Below are positions 17,916-26,379 of a stretch of 64,000 nt of DNA, piece by piece. Source of the stretch: Bradyrhizobium guangxiense. GTDB lineage: Bacteria > Pseudomonadota > Alphaproteobacteria > Rhizobiales > Xanthobacteraceae. A program made the translations under genes and the position numbers. The stretch is from positions 1,394,501 through 1,458,500 of the forward strand of contig NZ_CP022219.1 in the NCBI RefSeq assembly GCF_004114915.1, in the 5' to 3' direction. How positions within the stretch are numbered: the stretch's first letter is position 1; each line of letters starts with the position of its first letter. The notes beneath the pieces were generated by a model, which saw only the letters and a list, made by a program, of their open reading frames with translations, made no database searches and was not told the DNA's origin.

Positions 17916-18350
17916 TCAGGCCCGGAGCAGCCGGGCGGCGGACTGGATGACCTCCTCCAGCCCTCCGGTCAGCTTGAGGTCGCCAAGGCCGGCCAAGGCG
18001 TCGGGAGCGATCCAGCGATAGTCGTCGAGCTCGTCGTTCAGGACGGGCTCACGCGCCACCCAGCGGGCGGCAAACGACATGATCAGATAATGCCCGGCAC
18101 CGGCCGCCGCCGGCAGCACCTCGCGCCAACCCGCGAGGCCCACGATCGCGATGTCGAGCCCGGTTTCCTCCTCGACCTCGCGCTTCAGCGCCTGGTGCAG
18201 CAATTCGCCGAATTCGACCCGGCCCCCGGGCAGCGAATAGAAGCCCTTGGCGGGCGAACGGGCGCGGCGGGTCAGCAGCACCTTGCTGTCGCGGAAAATG
18301 GCGGCGCTGACGGCGAGTTGGGGATGCGTGGGCTGGACGACTGAAGCCAT
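17916..18350 (-). CDS. Nudix hydrolase (144 aa)
   Basis: Single-domain Nudix pyrophosphohydrolase. The full Nudix box is present: GGRVEFGELLHQALKREVEEETG (G-x5-E-x7-REVEEETG). Length and layout resemble MutT/NudA-type enzymes acting on nucleoside diphosphate derivatives. Substrate not predictable. Confidence 0.9.
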   Translation of the reverse strand: MASVVQPTHPQLAVSAAIFRDSKVLLTRRARSPAKGFYSLPGGRVEFGELLHQALKREVEEETGLDIAIVGLAGWREVLPAAAGAGHYLIMSFAARWVAREPVLNDELDDYRWIAPDALAGLGDLKLTGGLEEVIQSAARLLRA

Positions 18351-18351
18351 T

Positions 18352-18381
18352 TTCTGAAAGGACCTGTTCTGAAAGGACCTG
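18352..18381. repeat. Tandem 15-bp duplication
   Basis: TTCTGAAAGGACCTG occurs twice in immediate tandem between the Nudix gene start and the next minus-strand gene's stop. AAAGGACCTGAAC reappears near 18912 upstream of the SRAP gene. Probably replication slippage; no function seen. Confidence 0.7.
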
Positions 18382-18383
18382 GC

Positions 18384-18884
18384 TCAGTTCGCCATAATGG
18401 TGTCGACGTCGGCTTCCGCCCCGCCATGGATGATGCCGCCGCAGGCCGCGATCAGCGGCTTGACCCAGAGCGCGGCCTGCTCGGCGAGGCGGATGCGCGT
18501 CGCGTCCTTTTCGACCTCGCGCATGGCCGAGCCGACCGCGGTCAGGATCGAGGTCATCGTATCGGTGAGGTGGTCGAACTGGGCGCGCACGTTAGGATCG
18601 GCCTTCTCATAGGCTTCGATCGCCAGATCCCGTGCCTTGAAATTCGACGCCGTAAAATGCTCCGCATAGGACAGCGGCGTCCAGGTCAGGAAATCTTCAG
18701 CGCATTCGGGCATGTCCGGAACCATTTCCAGCAGCATCACGGCTTCATTGAAATGGTTGAGATAGTCGGTGGCAAGTCCGGTCCGCGGGTTGATATTGGC
18801 CACGCGCAGCCGCTCGGCCCAGGCCTCAGCCTCGGGGCCCGTCTGTACATGCGTCCGCGCGGGTTGGGAGGCCGTTGAGCTCAT
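18384..18884 (-). CDS. Conserved hypothetical protein (166 aa)
   Basis: Soluble, mainly helical protein. The middle contains YLNHFNEAVMLLEMVPDMPEC and LSYAEHFTASNFKARDLAIEAY, and the C-terminus AACGGIIHGGAEADVDTIM. No signal peptide or known catalytic motif. It seems widespread in rhizobia, but I do not recognise a named family. It is divergent from the SRAP gene, about 60 bp apart. Confidence 0.75.
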   Translation of the reverse strand: MSSTASQPARTHVQTGPEAEAWAERLRVANINPRTGLATDYLNHFNEAVMLLEMVPDMPECAEDFLTWTPLSYAEHFTASNFKARDLAIEAYEKADPNVRAQFDHLTDTMTSILTAVGSAMREVEKDATRIRLAEQAALWVKPLIAACGGIIHGGAEADVDTIMAN

Positions 18885-18947
18885 CTGCCGCAGTGTTAAC
18901 GTTCGGGGTTAAAAGGACCTGAACAGACCCTATATAGACATCCTGGG

Positions 18948-19712
18948 ATGTGTGGACGCTTCGTCATAACTTCGGCCCCCGCGGCTTTGCGGCAACTGTT
19001 CGGCTATGTCGAGCAGCCGAACTTCCCGCCCCGGTACAATGTCGCACCGACACAACCGATTCCGGTCGTGCTGGTCGAGAACGGCGCGCGCCATTTCCGC
19101 CTGATGCGCTGGGGTCTTCTGCCGAGCTGGGTCAAGGACCCCCGCGGATTTACGCTCCTGATCAATGCCCGCTCCGAGACGGTGCTGGAGAAGCCGGCGT
19201 TCAAGAAAGCCATGCGCCGGCGGCGCGGCCTGATACCGGCCGACGGCTATTATGAGTGGAAGTCGGAAGGCGGCCGCAAGCAGCCTTTCTTCATCCACCG
19301 CGCCGACGGTGCGCCGCTTGGTTTCGCCGCATTGTTCGAGACCTGGATTGGGCCGAACGGCGAGGAGCTCGATACGGTCGCGATCGTCACGGCCGCGGCG
19401 GGCGAGGATCTTGCCGCGCTGCATGACCGCGTGCCCGTCACCATCAGTCCGCGCGACTTCGAGCGCTGGCTCGACATCAAGGGCGACGAGGTCGAGGCGA
19501 TCCTGCCGCTGATGACCGCGCCCCGCATCGGCGAATTCGCCTGGCACCCGGTCTCGCCCCGCGTCAACCGCGTCGCCAATGACGACGAGCAGCTCTTGTT
19601 GCCGATCAGTGCGGAGGAGATCGAGGCGGAGGCAGAGGCGGCCAAGCCGAAGAAGGCGCTGCGGAAGGCTGCGGCTGCGTCCTCGGATGACGGGCAGGGC
19701 TCGTTGTTCTAG
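18948..19712 (+). CDS. SOS response-associated peptidase-type protein, SRAP/YedK (254 aa)
   Basis: Protein of the HMCES/YedK family, which forms a covalent thiazolidine link with abasic sites in single-stranded DNA. The catalytic Cys2 is present in MCGRFVI, with YNVAPTQPIPVV, DGYYEWK (active Glu) and WHPVSPRVN (active His). After about residue 215 there is an Ala/Lys/Glu-rich tail. Residue 2 must become the N-terminus, which confirms ATG 18948. Confidence 0.93.
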   Translation: MCGRFVITSAPAALRQLFGYVEQPNFPPRYNVAPTQPIPVVLVENGARHFRLMRWGLLPSWVKDPRGFTLLINARSETVLEKPAFKKAMRRRRGLIPADGYYEWKSEGGRKQPFFIHRADGAPLGFAALFETWIGPNGEELDTVAIVTAAAGEDLAALHDRVPVTISPRDFERWLDIKGDEVEAILPLMTAPRIGEFAWHPVSPRVNRVANDDEQLLLPISAEEIEAEAEAAKPKKALRKAAAASSDDGQGSLF

Positions 19713-19749
19713 CTAGCCTATGTTCCAGCCAAGCTGGCGCGATTGACTC

Positions 19750-19910
19750 CGCTGTCGTCCCGGACAAGCGCGCCTCAAGCGCGCGCCGATCCGGGACCCA
19801 TAACCACAGGAAGCTTTGTTGAGCGCGCGGGCAACCACGAGTCTTCGCCAAACACCATCCTGTGGTTATGGGTCTCGGATCGGCGCTGGCGCTTGTCCGG
19901 GACGACAGCG
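19750..19910. repeat. Long imperfect inverted repeat (about 160 bp)
   Basis: The left arm (19750-19811) holds CGCTGTCGTCCCGGACAAGCG and GATCCGGGACCCATAACCAC; the right arm (19859-19910) holds the complements in reverse order. The loop is about 45 bp. It lies between two convergent genes (SRAP and CoA-transferase), so it can act as a bidirectional stop. It resembles a Bradyrhizobium BIME-like element. Confidence 0.8.
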
Positions 19911-19927
19911 AATGTACGGCGCCGCCT

Positions 19928-21121
19928 TCACACAACCTCCCGTGCCCTCAACGCCGCGATCTCCGACGTATCGAATCCCAACTCATCCAGCACCGCATCG
20001 GTATCTGCGCCGAGCTCCGGCGCCATCCGGTCCAGCCGGCCGCCGCCATGGGCGAGCTTGAAGCCGCTGCCGGCAAAGCGCAGCCGTCCATAGGGCGTGT
20101 CCAACTCCTGGATCGCACCGCGCGCCTTGACTTGCGGATGGTCGATCACCTCCTCGACCTTCCAGATGCTGGCGCAGGGCGCCCCGGCGTCTTCCAAAAT
20201 CGTCTCCCATTCGCACGCCGGTCGCGCCGCGAGCGCCTGCTCGATGATGGCGCGCAGCGCCGGCTCATTCTCGTTGCGGGAGAACCAGTCGGCAAAGCGC
20301 GGATCTGACAACGTATCCTCGCGGCCGAGCGCGCTCATCAATGCGCGGTACTGCTTCTCGTTGTTGACGGCGAGCAGGATGTGGCCGTCGCCGCATTTGA
20401 ACAGATTCGCCGTGGTCCGGCGGCTCACCGCCTGATTGCCCGAGAGTGTCTGGCGATGGCCAGCGACCGACCAGTCGGCAATCTGGCCCGACAGAAACGC
20501 CAGCGTCGCCTCCAGCATGGAGACGTCGATGAGCTGCCCCTTGCCGGTGCGGTCGCGCTGGTACAGCGCGCTCGAGACACCAAAGGCAGCGGTGGCGCCG
20601 GAGAGCACGTCGCACACCGCAAAGCCGGCGCGTGTCGGCCCCGTCTCCGGATGGCCGGTGATCGCCATGATCCCGGACAGCGCCTGCATCTTGCCGTCAT
20701 AGCCGGGACGCAGGCGGTCCGGGCCGGTCTGGCCGAAACCCGACACCGCGCAATAGATCAGCTTTGGATTGATCGCGGATAGCGCCTCGTAGCCGATACC
20801 GAGCTTGTCCATCACGCCCGGCCGGAAATTTTCCATGACGACGTCGACGGTCCCTGCGAGCTTCTTCACGATCGCGATCGCCTCCGGCTTCTGCAGATCG
20901 AGCGTCAGGCTGCGCTTGTTGCCGTTGATGGCCTGGAACGCCGGCGCCAGCCCGCGCTCGGCCCATTCGCGTGAGAGCGGCGTGCGGCGCATGTCCTCGC
21001 CCTCGCGCCGCTCGACCTTGATGACGTCGGCGCCCAAGAGCGCGAGCTGGTAGCTCGCATAGGGCCCGGCGAGCACTTGCGTAAAATCCAGGATCTTCAC
21101 GCCCTCGAACGGTCGCGTCAC
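19928..21121 (-). CDS. CaiB/BaiF-type CoA-transferase (397 aa)
   Basis: Family III CoA-transferase that moves CoA between organic acids through an aspartyl thioester. Seen: MTRPFEGVKILDFTQVLAGP at the N-terminus, QLALLGADVIKVERREGEDMRR, NGNKRSLTLDLQKPE, and the glycine-rich YDGKMQALSGIMAITG. Length typical. It is 36 bp downstream of the GrdB-like gene on the same strand. The acyl substrate cannot be predicted. Confidence 0.93.
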   Translation of the reverse strand: MTRPFEGVKILDFTQVLAGPYASYQLALLGADVIKVERREGEDMRRTPLSREWAERGLAPAFQAINGNKRSLTLDLQKPEAIAIVKKLAGTVDVVMENFRPGVMDKLGIGYEALSAINPKLIYCAVSGFGQTGPDRLRPGYDGKMQALSGIMAITGHPETGPTRAGFAVCDVLSGATAAFGVSSALYQRDRTGKGQLIDVSMLEATLAFLSGQIADWSVAGHRQTLSGNQAVSRRTTANLFKCGDGHILLAVNNEKQYRALMSALGREDTLSDPRFADWFSRNENEPALRAIIEQALAARPACEWETILEDAGAPCASIWKVEEVIDHPQVKARGAIQELDTPYGRLRFAGSGFKLAHGGGRLDRMAPELGADTDAVLDELGFDTSEIAALRAREVV

Positions 21122-21157
21122 GTCGCTCTCCCACTTTGTTGTCGTTATCGGAGGACG

Positions 21158-22087
21158 TCAGGCGGCGCGGTTGCCGCGTGCGATCTCCTTTTGCTTGTCG
21201 AACTCGGCGCGGCGGCGGGCCAGCTCTTCCGGCGAAAGCTGTGCGACATTGTTGTAGTCGAGCTTCCAGGAGGCATCCTCGCTCCAGCGCAGCGGCGACT
21301 GCATCGTGGTCTGCGGGCCGCTCGCGGTCTCCAGCAGCTGAAGCGCGAGCTCTAGGGTCTGTGCCTGCGAGGTGACGTCGTGCGGCTTGCCGGCGGAATT
21401 GCCGAGCGGGAAGTCCGAGAACAAGAAGCGCGGCACCGCGGCGTGCTCGATGATGTCTTTGGCGCAGCCCATGATCACGGTCGAAATGCCATTGGCCTCC
21501 AGGTGCCGCGCCACCAGCGCGGTGGTCTGGTGGCAGACCGGGCAGTTCGGCACCAGCACCGCGGCGTCGACCTTGTCGGCAAGGCAGCGCGCCAGGATCT
21601 CCGGCGCGTCGGTGTCGAGCGTGACGCGATGGCTGCGGTTGGTCGGCGCGCCGAAGAAGCGCTGGCTCACCTCGCCGATGCGGCCGGCGGCCGACGCCTT
21701 CAACAGCTGCGGCAGCGGGAACCAGGTGCCATTGTCGGTGGCGCTCGTGTGCTTGCGGTCGTAGCCGATATGCGAGATGCGCAGGTCGTGCTGCTTGGAG
21801 GTGTCGCCGTCATAGACCTGGTAGAACTTCGCAGCTCCATTATACGCCGCGCCCGGCCCCTGGTCGCCCTTGGCGGGATCGTAGGGTGCCGCGGTCGTGA
21901 TGATGGTCACGCGCGACTTTTCCAGCGGCTTCTTCAGCGGCTGGAACGGCGCTGACGTGTAATGCGCCCAACGATACGGCGTGGTGTAGCCGATCGCCGC
22001 GTAATAATCGCGGGTGCGCTGCATGTAGGGGACGGGGGAATCATAGTCGGGCGCAAAGCCGAATTCGTCGTCGCGCGGAGCGGACAT
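21158..22087 (-). CDS. GrdB-like glycine/sarcosine/betaine reductase component B family protein (309 aa)
   Basis: Resembles the selenoprotein-B family of anaerobic glycine, sarcosine, betaine and D-proline reductases, notably in VDAAVLVPNCPVCHQTTALV and GISTVIMGCAKDIIEHAAVPR. No TGA codon interrupts the frame; the redox pair here is Cys-Pro-Val-Cys. GrdA and GrdC partners are absent. It is upstream of a CoA-transferase, probably in one operon. In an aerobic soil bacterium a Stickland reductase is unlikely, so the reaction is open. Confidence 0.7.
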   Translation of the reverse strand: MSAPRDDEFGFAPDYDSPVPYMQRTRDYYAAIGYTTPYRWAHYTSAPFQPLKKPLEKSRVTIITTAAPYDPAKGDQGPGAAYNGAAKFYQVYDGDTSKQHDLRISHIGYDRKHTSATDNGTWFPLPQLLKASAAGRIGEVSQRFFGAPTNRSHRVTLDTDAPEILARCLADKVDAAVLVPNCPVCHQTTALVARHLEANGISTVIMGCAKDIIEHAAVPRFLFSDFPLGNSAGKPHDVTSQAQTLELALQLLETASGPQTTMQSPLRWSEDASWKLDYNNVAQLSPEELARRRAEFDKQKEIARGNRAA

Positions 22088-22207
22088 GGGCGCGTCTCCT
22101 GGTTCTTGGTTGGAGCCAGACTAGAGATAGTTTTGGGGTTGCTCAACGGGGGGAGCGGCGGCGCAGGACAGAATTGCAGATGAGGATGATGCGGCGCGAA
22201 CGGTGCT

Positions 22208-22356
22208 AACCCTCTCCCCTTGTGGGAGAGGGTGGCTTCGCGAAAGCGAAGCCGGGTGAGGGGTACCTATCCTCACGAACGGTCTCACGAGTGGAGAGAA
22301 CCCCTCATCCGGCGCTTCGCGCCACCTTCTCCCACAAGGGGAGAAGGGAAGAGGGC
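22208..22356. repeat. Inverted repeat with CTCTCCCCTTGTGGGAGAGG modules
   Basis: CCCTCTCCCCTTGTGGGAGAGGGTGG at the left and CCACCTTCTCCCACAAGGGGAGAAGGG at the right enclose a CGAAAGCG-type hairpin and about 60 bp. It separates the GrdB-like gene from the GDP-mannose-type Nudix gene, both on the minus strand. REP-like, common in Bradyrhizobium; possible mRNA stabiliser or terminator. Confidence 0.75.
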
Positions 22357-22366
22357 AGCTCACGCG

Positions 22367-22948
22367 CTACCTGAACACGTGCAGCGCCACATATTGCAGC
22401 AGCATGATCGCCTTGGCATCGATGATGCGGCCATCAGTGATCATCGCCAGTGCCTCGTCGATGCCGAGCTCCAGCACCTCGATGTCCTCGCCCTCGTGCT
22501 CGAGGCCGCCGCCGTCGCTCACCCGCATCTCCGGCTCGTATTCGGCGACGAAGAAATGCAGCTTCTCGGTGATGGCGCCGGGGCTCATGAAGGCCTCGAA
22601 CACCTTGTGGACGTGGTGCAGGCGATAGCCGGTCTCTTCCTCCGCCTCGGCACGGATGCGGTCCTCGGGCTCGGCGTTGTCGAGCACGCCGGCGGCGGCC
22701 TCGATCAAGAGGTCTTCGTAGCCGCGGATGAAGGCGGGCAGGCGGAATTGCTTCACCAGGATCACCGTGCGCCGCGCGCGATTGTACGGCAGCACGGCGG
22801 CGGCGTTGTCGCGCTCATAGGTCTCGCGGTGCTGGGTCTGCCATTCACCGTTGGCGCGGCGGTACTCGAACGTGGTTTTCTTCAGCGTGGTCCAGCCGTC
22901 CGAGAGCACGCGGACGTCCTTGATGCGGACGCGGTCGGAAATGGTCAT
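22367..22948 (-). CDS. Nudix pyrophosphatase, NudK-like (193 aa)
   Basis: Nudix enzyme with an N-terminal beta domain (LSDGWTTLKKTTFEYRRANG) and the box AAAGVLDNAEPEDRIRAEAEEETGYRL. The layout is that of dimeric ADP-sugar or GDP-mannose pyrophosphatases (NudF/NudK type). It is ten bases downstream of the acetyltransferase gene, on the same strand. Exact sugar nucleotide uncertain. Confidence 0.87.
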   Translation of the reverse strand: MTISDRVRIKDVRVLSDGWTTLKKTTFEYRRANGEWQTQHRETYERDNAAAVLPYNRARRTVILVKQFRLPAFIRGYEDLLIEAAAGVLDNAEPEDRIRAEAEEETGYRLHHVHKVFEAFMSPGAITEKLHFFVAEYEPEMRVSDGGGLEHEGEDIEVLELGIDEALAMITDGRIIDAKAIMLLQYVALHVFR

Positions 22949-22957
22949 GGCTTGATC

Positions 22958-23419
22958 TCAATTGCTTGGCGTGGTCGCGCGGCCGTCCAGCCACTTCTGG
23001 AACATCACGGAGGTCGACAGCTCGAAGCCGAGCGAACCGTAGAACGCATTGGCCTGCGCGTTCTCGCGCCGGACCAGGAGCTGCAGCTTGGAAATGCCGG
23101 CCGCGCGCAGCCAGTCCTCGGCTGCCGCCATGATGACGCGGCCGAAGCCGCGTTTCCGGCTGTCGGGATCGACCGCGACGTAATAAACCCAGCCGCGATG
23201 GCCGTCATGGCCGACCATGACGGTCGCGACGATCGCGCCGCCCTCGCGGCCGACCAGCACGGTGGAGTTGTCGCGCCGCCGCGCCAGCGCGATGTCGGCA
23301 TGCGGATCGTTCCACGGCCGCGTCAGGCCGCAGCGCTGCCATAGGGCAACCACGGGCTCGACATCGGCATCATTGATCGCATCGACCGCGAGCGGAGCAG
23401 GCGAGATCGGTGCGCTCAC
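22958..23419 (-). CDS. GNAT-family acetyltransferase (153 aa)
   Basis: GCN5-type N-acetyltransferase similar to YpeA. The acetyl-CoA loop is visible in VYYVAVDPDSRKRGFGRVIM (R-K-R-G-F-G), followed by AEDWLRAAGISKLQLLVRR and NAFYGSLGFE. The start is GTG 23419, which overlaps the TGA of the FAD-oxidase gene (GTGA), so translation is probably coupled. The substrate amine is unknown. Confidence 0.88.
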   Translation of the reverse strand: MSAPISPAPLAVDAINDADVEPVVALWQRCGLTRPWNDPHADIALARRRDNSTVLVGREGGAIVATVMVGHDGHRGWVYYVAVDPDSRKRGFGRVIMAAAEDWLRAAGISKLQLLVRRENAQANAFYGSLGFELSTSVMFQKWLDGRATTPSN

Positions 23420-24843
23420 AGCACCTTCCCCGGATTCATGATGCCCAAGGGATCGAGCATCGCCTTGATCGCGCGCATCAGCTCGATCGCGGTCTTGTCC
23501 TTCACCTCGGGCAGCTCGTCGCGCTTGAGCACGCCGATGCCGTGCTCGGCGGAGATCGAGCCGCCCATGCGCAGCACGATCTCGAACACCACCGCGTTCA
23601 CGTCGTGCCAGCGCGCCAGGTAATCGGCGGTGTCGGCGCCGATCGGCTGGCTGACATTGTAGTGCAGATTGCCGTCGCCGAGATGGCCGAACGGCACCGG
23701 CCGTGCGCCGGGGATCAGCTTCACCACGGCAGCATTGGCCTCGGCGATGAAGGCGGGCACCGCGGCGACCGGCACCGAGATGTCGTGCTTGATCGAGCCG
23801 CCCTCGGGCTTCTGCGCCGCCGACATCTCCTCGCGCAGCTTCCAGAAATCGTTGCGCTGGGTGAGATTGGCCGCGATCACGGCGTCGTCGACGATCTCCT
23901 CCTCCATGGCGCGGGTCAGGATCGTCTCCAGCGGCGTGCGGGCATCGTCGCCCGGCGAGGACAGTTCCATCAGCACGTACCAGGGATGCTTCTCCGCCAG
24001 CGGATCGCGCACGTCGATGCCGTGGCGGACCGAGAAATCCACCGCCATCTCCGAGAGCAGCTCGAAGCTCGTCAGCGCATTGGCGGCCTCGCCTTGCGCG
24101 ATCGTCAGCAGCTTCAGCGCCGCCGCCGGCGATTTCAGCCCGACATAGGCGGTCTCGATTGCCCGCGGCTTCGGAAACAGCTTTAGTGTCGCCGCGGTGA
24201 TGATGCCGAGCGTGCCTTCGGCGCCGATGAAGAGATTGTGCAGATTGTAGCCGGTGTTGTCCTTCTTCAGCTTCGACAGCACGTTGAGCACACGCCCGTC
24301 GGCGAGCACGACCTCCAGGCCCAGCGCCATCTCGCGCGCCACGCCGTAGGCGAGGGCGGCGGTGCCGCCGGCATTGGTGGAGAGATTGCCGCCAATGGTG
24401 CAGCTGCCTTCGGCGCCCAGCGACAGCGGAAACAGCCGGTCCACGTCGGACGCCTTCGCTTGCGCGACCTGCAGCACCACGCCGGCTTCGACCGTCATGG
24501 TGTTGGAGGCGGTGTCGACCTCGCGGATCTTGTCGAGCCGGCGCAGCGACACCACGACCTCGCCATTGTGCGGCGTCTGCCCGCCGACGAGCCCGGTGTT
24601 GCCGCCCTGCGGCACCAGCGCGATCCTGTGCGCGGAGGCGAGCTTGCAGATCGCGGAGACTTCGGCGGTCGAGCCCGGGCGCAGCACCAGCGGCGAGCGC
24701 CCGTGGAACAGGTTGCGCTCCTCGGTGACGTAGGGCTCGATGTCGTTTGCATCGGTGATGGCGTGACGGTCGCCGACGATCTTGCGGAATTGGTCGATCA
24801 GCTCGGGCGCAAGCGGAGGAGCGGCAGGCTTGTTGATGTTCAT
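23416..24843 (-). CDS. FAD-binding oxidase, GlcD/D-2-hydroxyacid dehydrogenase type (475 aa)
   Basis: FAD-linked dehydrogenase of D-2-hydroxy acids (D-lactate, glycolate or D-2-hydroxyglutarate). The PCMH FAD domain shows LVPQGGNTGLVGGQTPHNGE, AEGSCTIGGNLSTNAGG and FIGAEGTLGIIT; the C-terminal cap has FGHLGDGNLHYNV and SAEHGIGVLKRDEL. A GTG at 24858 is an alternative start. It follows the Sua5-type gene by a few bases and overlaps the acetyltransferase, so all three are one operon. The electron acceptor is not evident. Confidence 0.9.
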   Translation of the reverse strand: MNINKPAAPPLAPELIDQFRKIVGDRHAITDANDIEPYVTEERNLFHGRSPLVLRPGSTAEVSAICKLASAHRIALVPQGGNTGLVGGQTPHNGEVVVSLRRLDKIREVDTASNTMTVEAGVVLQVAQAKASDVDRLFPLSLGAEGSCTIGGNLSTNAGGTAALAYGVAREMALGLEVVLADGRVLNVLSKLKKDNTGYNLHNLFIGAEGTLGIITAATLKLFPKPRAIETAYVGLKSPAAALKLLTIAQGEAANALTSFELLSEMAVDFSVRHGIDVRDPLAEKHPWYVLMELSSPGDDARTPLETILTRAMEEEIVDDAVIAANLTQRNDFWKLREEMSAAQKPEGGSIKHDISVPVAAVPAFIAEANAAVVKLIPGARPVPFGHLGDGNLHYNVSQPIGADTADYLARWHDVNAVVFEIVLRMGGSISAEHGIGVLKRDELPEVKDKTAIELMRAIKAMLDPLGIMNPGKVL

Positions 24844-24860
24844 TGTCTCGTGTTCCACTC

Positions 24861-25868
24861 TTATCGCACCACGGCCGCGCGCCGCAGCCGGTCATTGATC
24901 GCTTCGCCCAGATCTTCCTCGGGAATCGTCATCACCGCAATCGCCCGCGGCCCCTTGGCATCCAGCTCGCGAAGATAGCCGAACAGATTGGCGGCGGCTT
25001 CATCGAGATCACCGCTGGGCGACAGATTCATGACGGCGGCTGCCGTCTCCATGCCGGGCAGGCGCGAAGGCCCGAACGCCAGCAGCGCCTCATCGGGCGC
25101 AACCTCCTGCGCGCGCAGGCGCACATGGGCGCGCGGCGCGTAATGCGAGGCCAGCATGCCCGGCGCCAGCGGCTGGCTGTCGTCGCTCTCGGCTTCCACC
25201 GGCGGCCGCGCCAGGCGTGCGCCCAGCACCGCCTCGATCCGCTCGCGCGACAGTCCGCCGGGGCGCAGCAGCATCGCCGTCTCGAAGCAGCCGACAATCG
25301 TCGATTCGACTCCGACCGCGACCGGCCCGCCGTCGACGATCAGGTCGATCCGCCCCGATAAGTCGCTCTCGACATGGGCGGCCAGCGTCGGCGAGACGTG
25401 GCCGGAGATATTTGCGGACGGCGCCACCACGGCCCCGCCGAACGCGCGCAGGATCGCCTGCGCCACCTCATGGGCGGGAATGCGGATCGCGACGGTGTCG
25501 AGGCCGGCGGTGGCGAGCTCCGCCACCGGGCAGTTCTCCGTCTTCGGCACCACCAGCGTCAGCGGCCCCGGCCAGAACGCCTTCGCCAGGCTCAGCGCGC
25601 GAGCATCGAACCGCCCGATCCGCTGCGCGGCCTCGAGGTCGGCGACATGGGCGATCAGCGGATTGAACGCCGGCCGCCCCTTGGCGGCGTAGAGATGGGC
25701 GATTGCCGTGGCATTGGCGGCGTCCGCTCCGAGCCCGTAGACCGTCTCGGTCGGAAACGCGACCAGCCCGCCGGCGGCCAAGGTGCGGGCAGCGGCCTCC
25801 GCGCCGGCCTCGCCGGCCGGTAAAATCAGCGTTTCAAGGCCCGTTTTCACAGGGACAAAATTCCTCAT
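24861..25868 (-). CDS. L-threonylcarbamoyladenylate synthase, Sua5/YwlC type (335 aa)
   Basis: Makes the threonylcarbamoyl-AMP intermediate of tRNA t6A37. The YrdC domain shows GGLVAFPTETVYGLGADA and KGRPAFNPLIAHV near the N-terminus, and a C-terminal Sua5 domain follows (APGMLASHYAPRAHVRL). The frame stays open across the tRNA gene upstream, so ATG 25868 is taken as the start. First gene of the operon leading into the FAD oxidase. Confidence 0.93.
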   Translation of the reverse strand: MRNFVPVKTGLETLILPAGEAGAEAAARTLAAGGLVAFPTETVYGLGADAANATAIAHLYAAKGRPAFNPLIAHVADLEAAQRIGRFDARALSLAKAFWPGPLTLVVPKTENCPVAELATAGLDTVAIRIPAHEVAQAILRAFGGAVVAPSANISGHVSPTLAAHVESDLSGRIDLIVDGGPVAVGVESTIVGCFETAMLLRPGGLSRERIEAVLGARLARPPVEAESDDSQPLAPGMLASHYAPRAHVRLRAQEVAPDEALLAFGPSRLPGMETAAAVMNLSPSGDLDEAAANLFGYLRELDAKGPRAIAVMTIPEEDLGEAINDRLRRAAVVR

Positions 25869-25918
25869 CTCGGCCGCTTGCGGTGCGTCAAACCCGACGC
25901 TATAAGCCGCCTTCTTGT

Positions 25919-25995
25919 CGGAGTGTGGCTCAGCCCGGTAGAGCACTGCGTTCGGGACGCAGGGGTCGCAGGTTCGAATCCTGCCACTCCGACCA
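25919..25995 (+). tRNA. tRNA-Pro (anticodon CGG)
   Basis: A complete cloverleaf can be drawn: acceptor CGGAGTG/CACTCCG, D-stem GCTC/GAGC, anticodon stem CTGCG/CGCAG with loop TTCGGGA (anticodon CGG), T-arm GCAGG-TTCGAAT-CCTGC, discriminator A and an encoded CCA end. It reads CCG codons, abundant in this G+C-rich genome. It is divergent from the Sua5-type gene. Confidence 0.97.
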
Positions 25996-26379
25996 TTCTT
26001 CCAAAAGTTGACGTTTTCCAGAGGCTTGGCAGACCGGCCGCCGGCGCCTCGGAACGCCTTTCTGCAACGATTTTCGGAGCGGGTCCACGGCCGATTTGGC
26101 CCCCGCAGGGCGGCCTGTTGCGTCGGCATGGCTTGTCATGGGTCGACCTCGAGCGGCGAGCCTTGCGAGGTAGGTCAGAGGACGCCGCGCCGCCCTCATG
26201 GAATTCGAAGCGCCATCCCCTTGATGCGACCGCAATGACCGCGCGAACCGCCGCGGCCCACCGCATAGCTGCGTTCGGGATAACCGGTTGCTCTCCGGTC
26301 AGGCCGACGGCTAGATGAACGCACAGTCGATCGCGCGTTCGAGAGCACGATCGACCAATAAAAAACAGGGCTGGAAATC
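25996..26379 (+). other. Region without a recognisable gene downstream of tRNA-Pro
   Basis: About 380 bp between the tRNA and the TctC gene. All six frames give only short, arginine-rich, low-quality peptides. No integrase remnant and no repeat of the tRNA 3' end was found by eye. It may hold the TctC promoter and untranslated leader. Confidence 0.5.

Noticed and set aside
21158..22087. Selenoprotein (in-frame TGA) in the GrdB-like gene
   Set aside because: The frame is uninterrupted; cysteines occupy the candidate redox site.
25919..26379. Genomic-island insertion at tRNA-Pro
   Set aside because: No integrase, no direct repeat of the tRNA 3' end and no change in gene style was found downstream.
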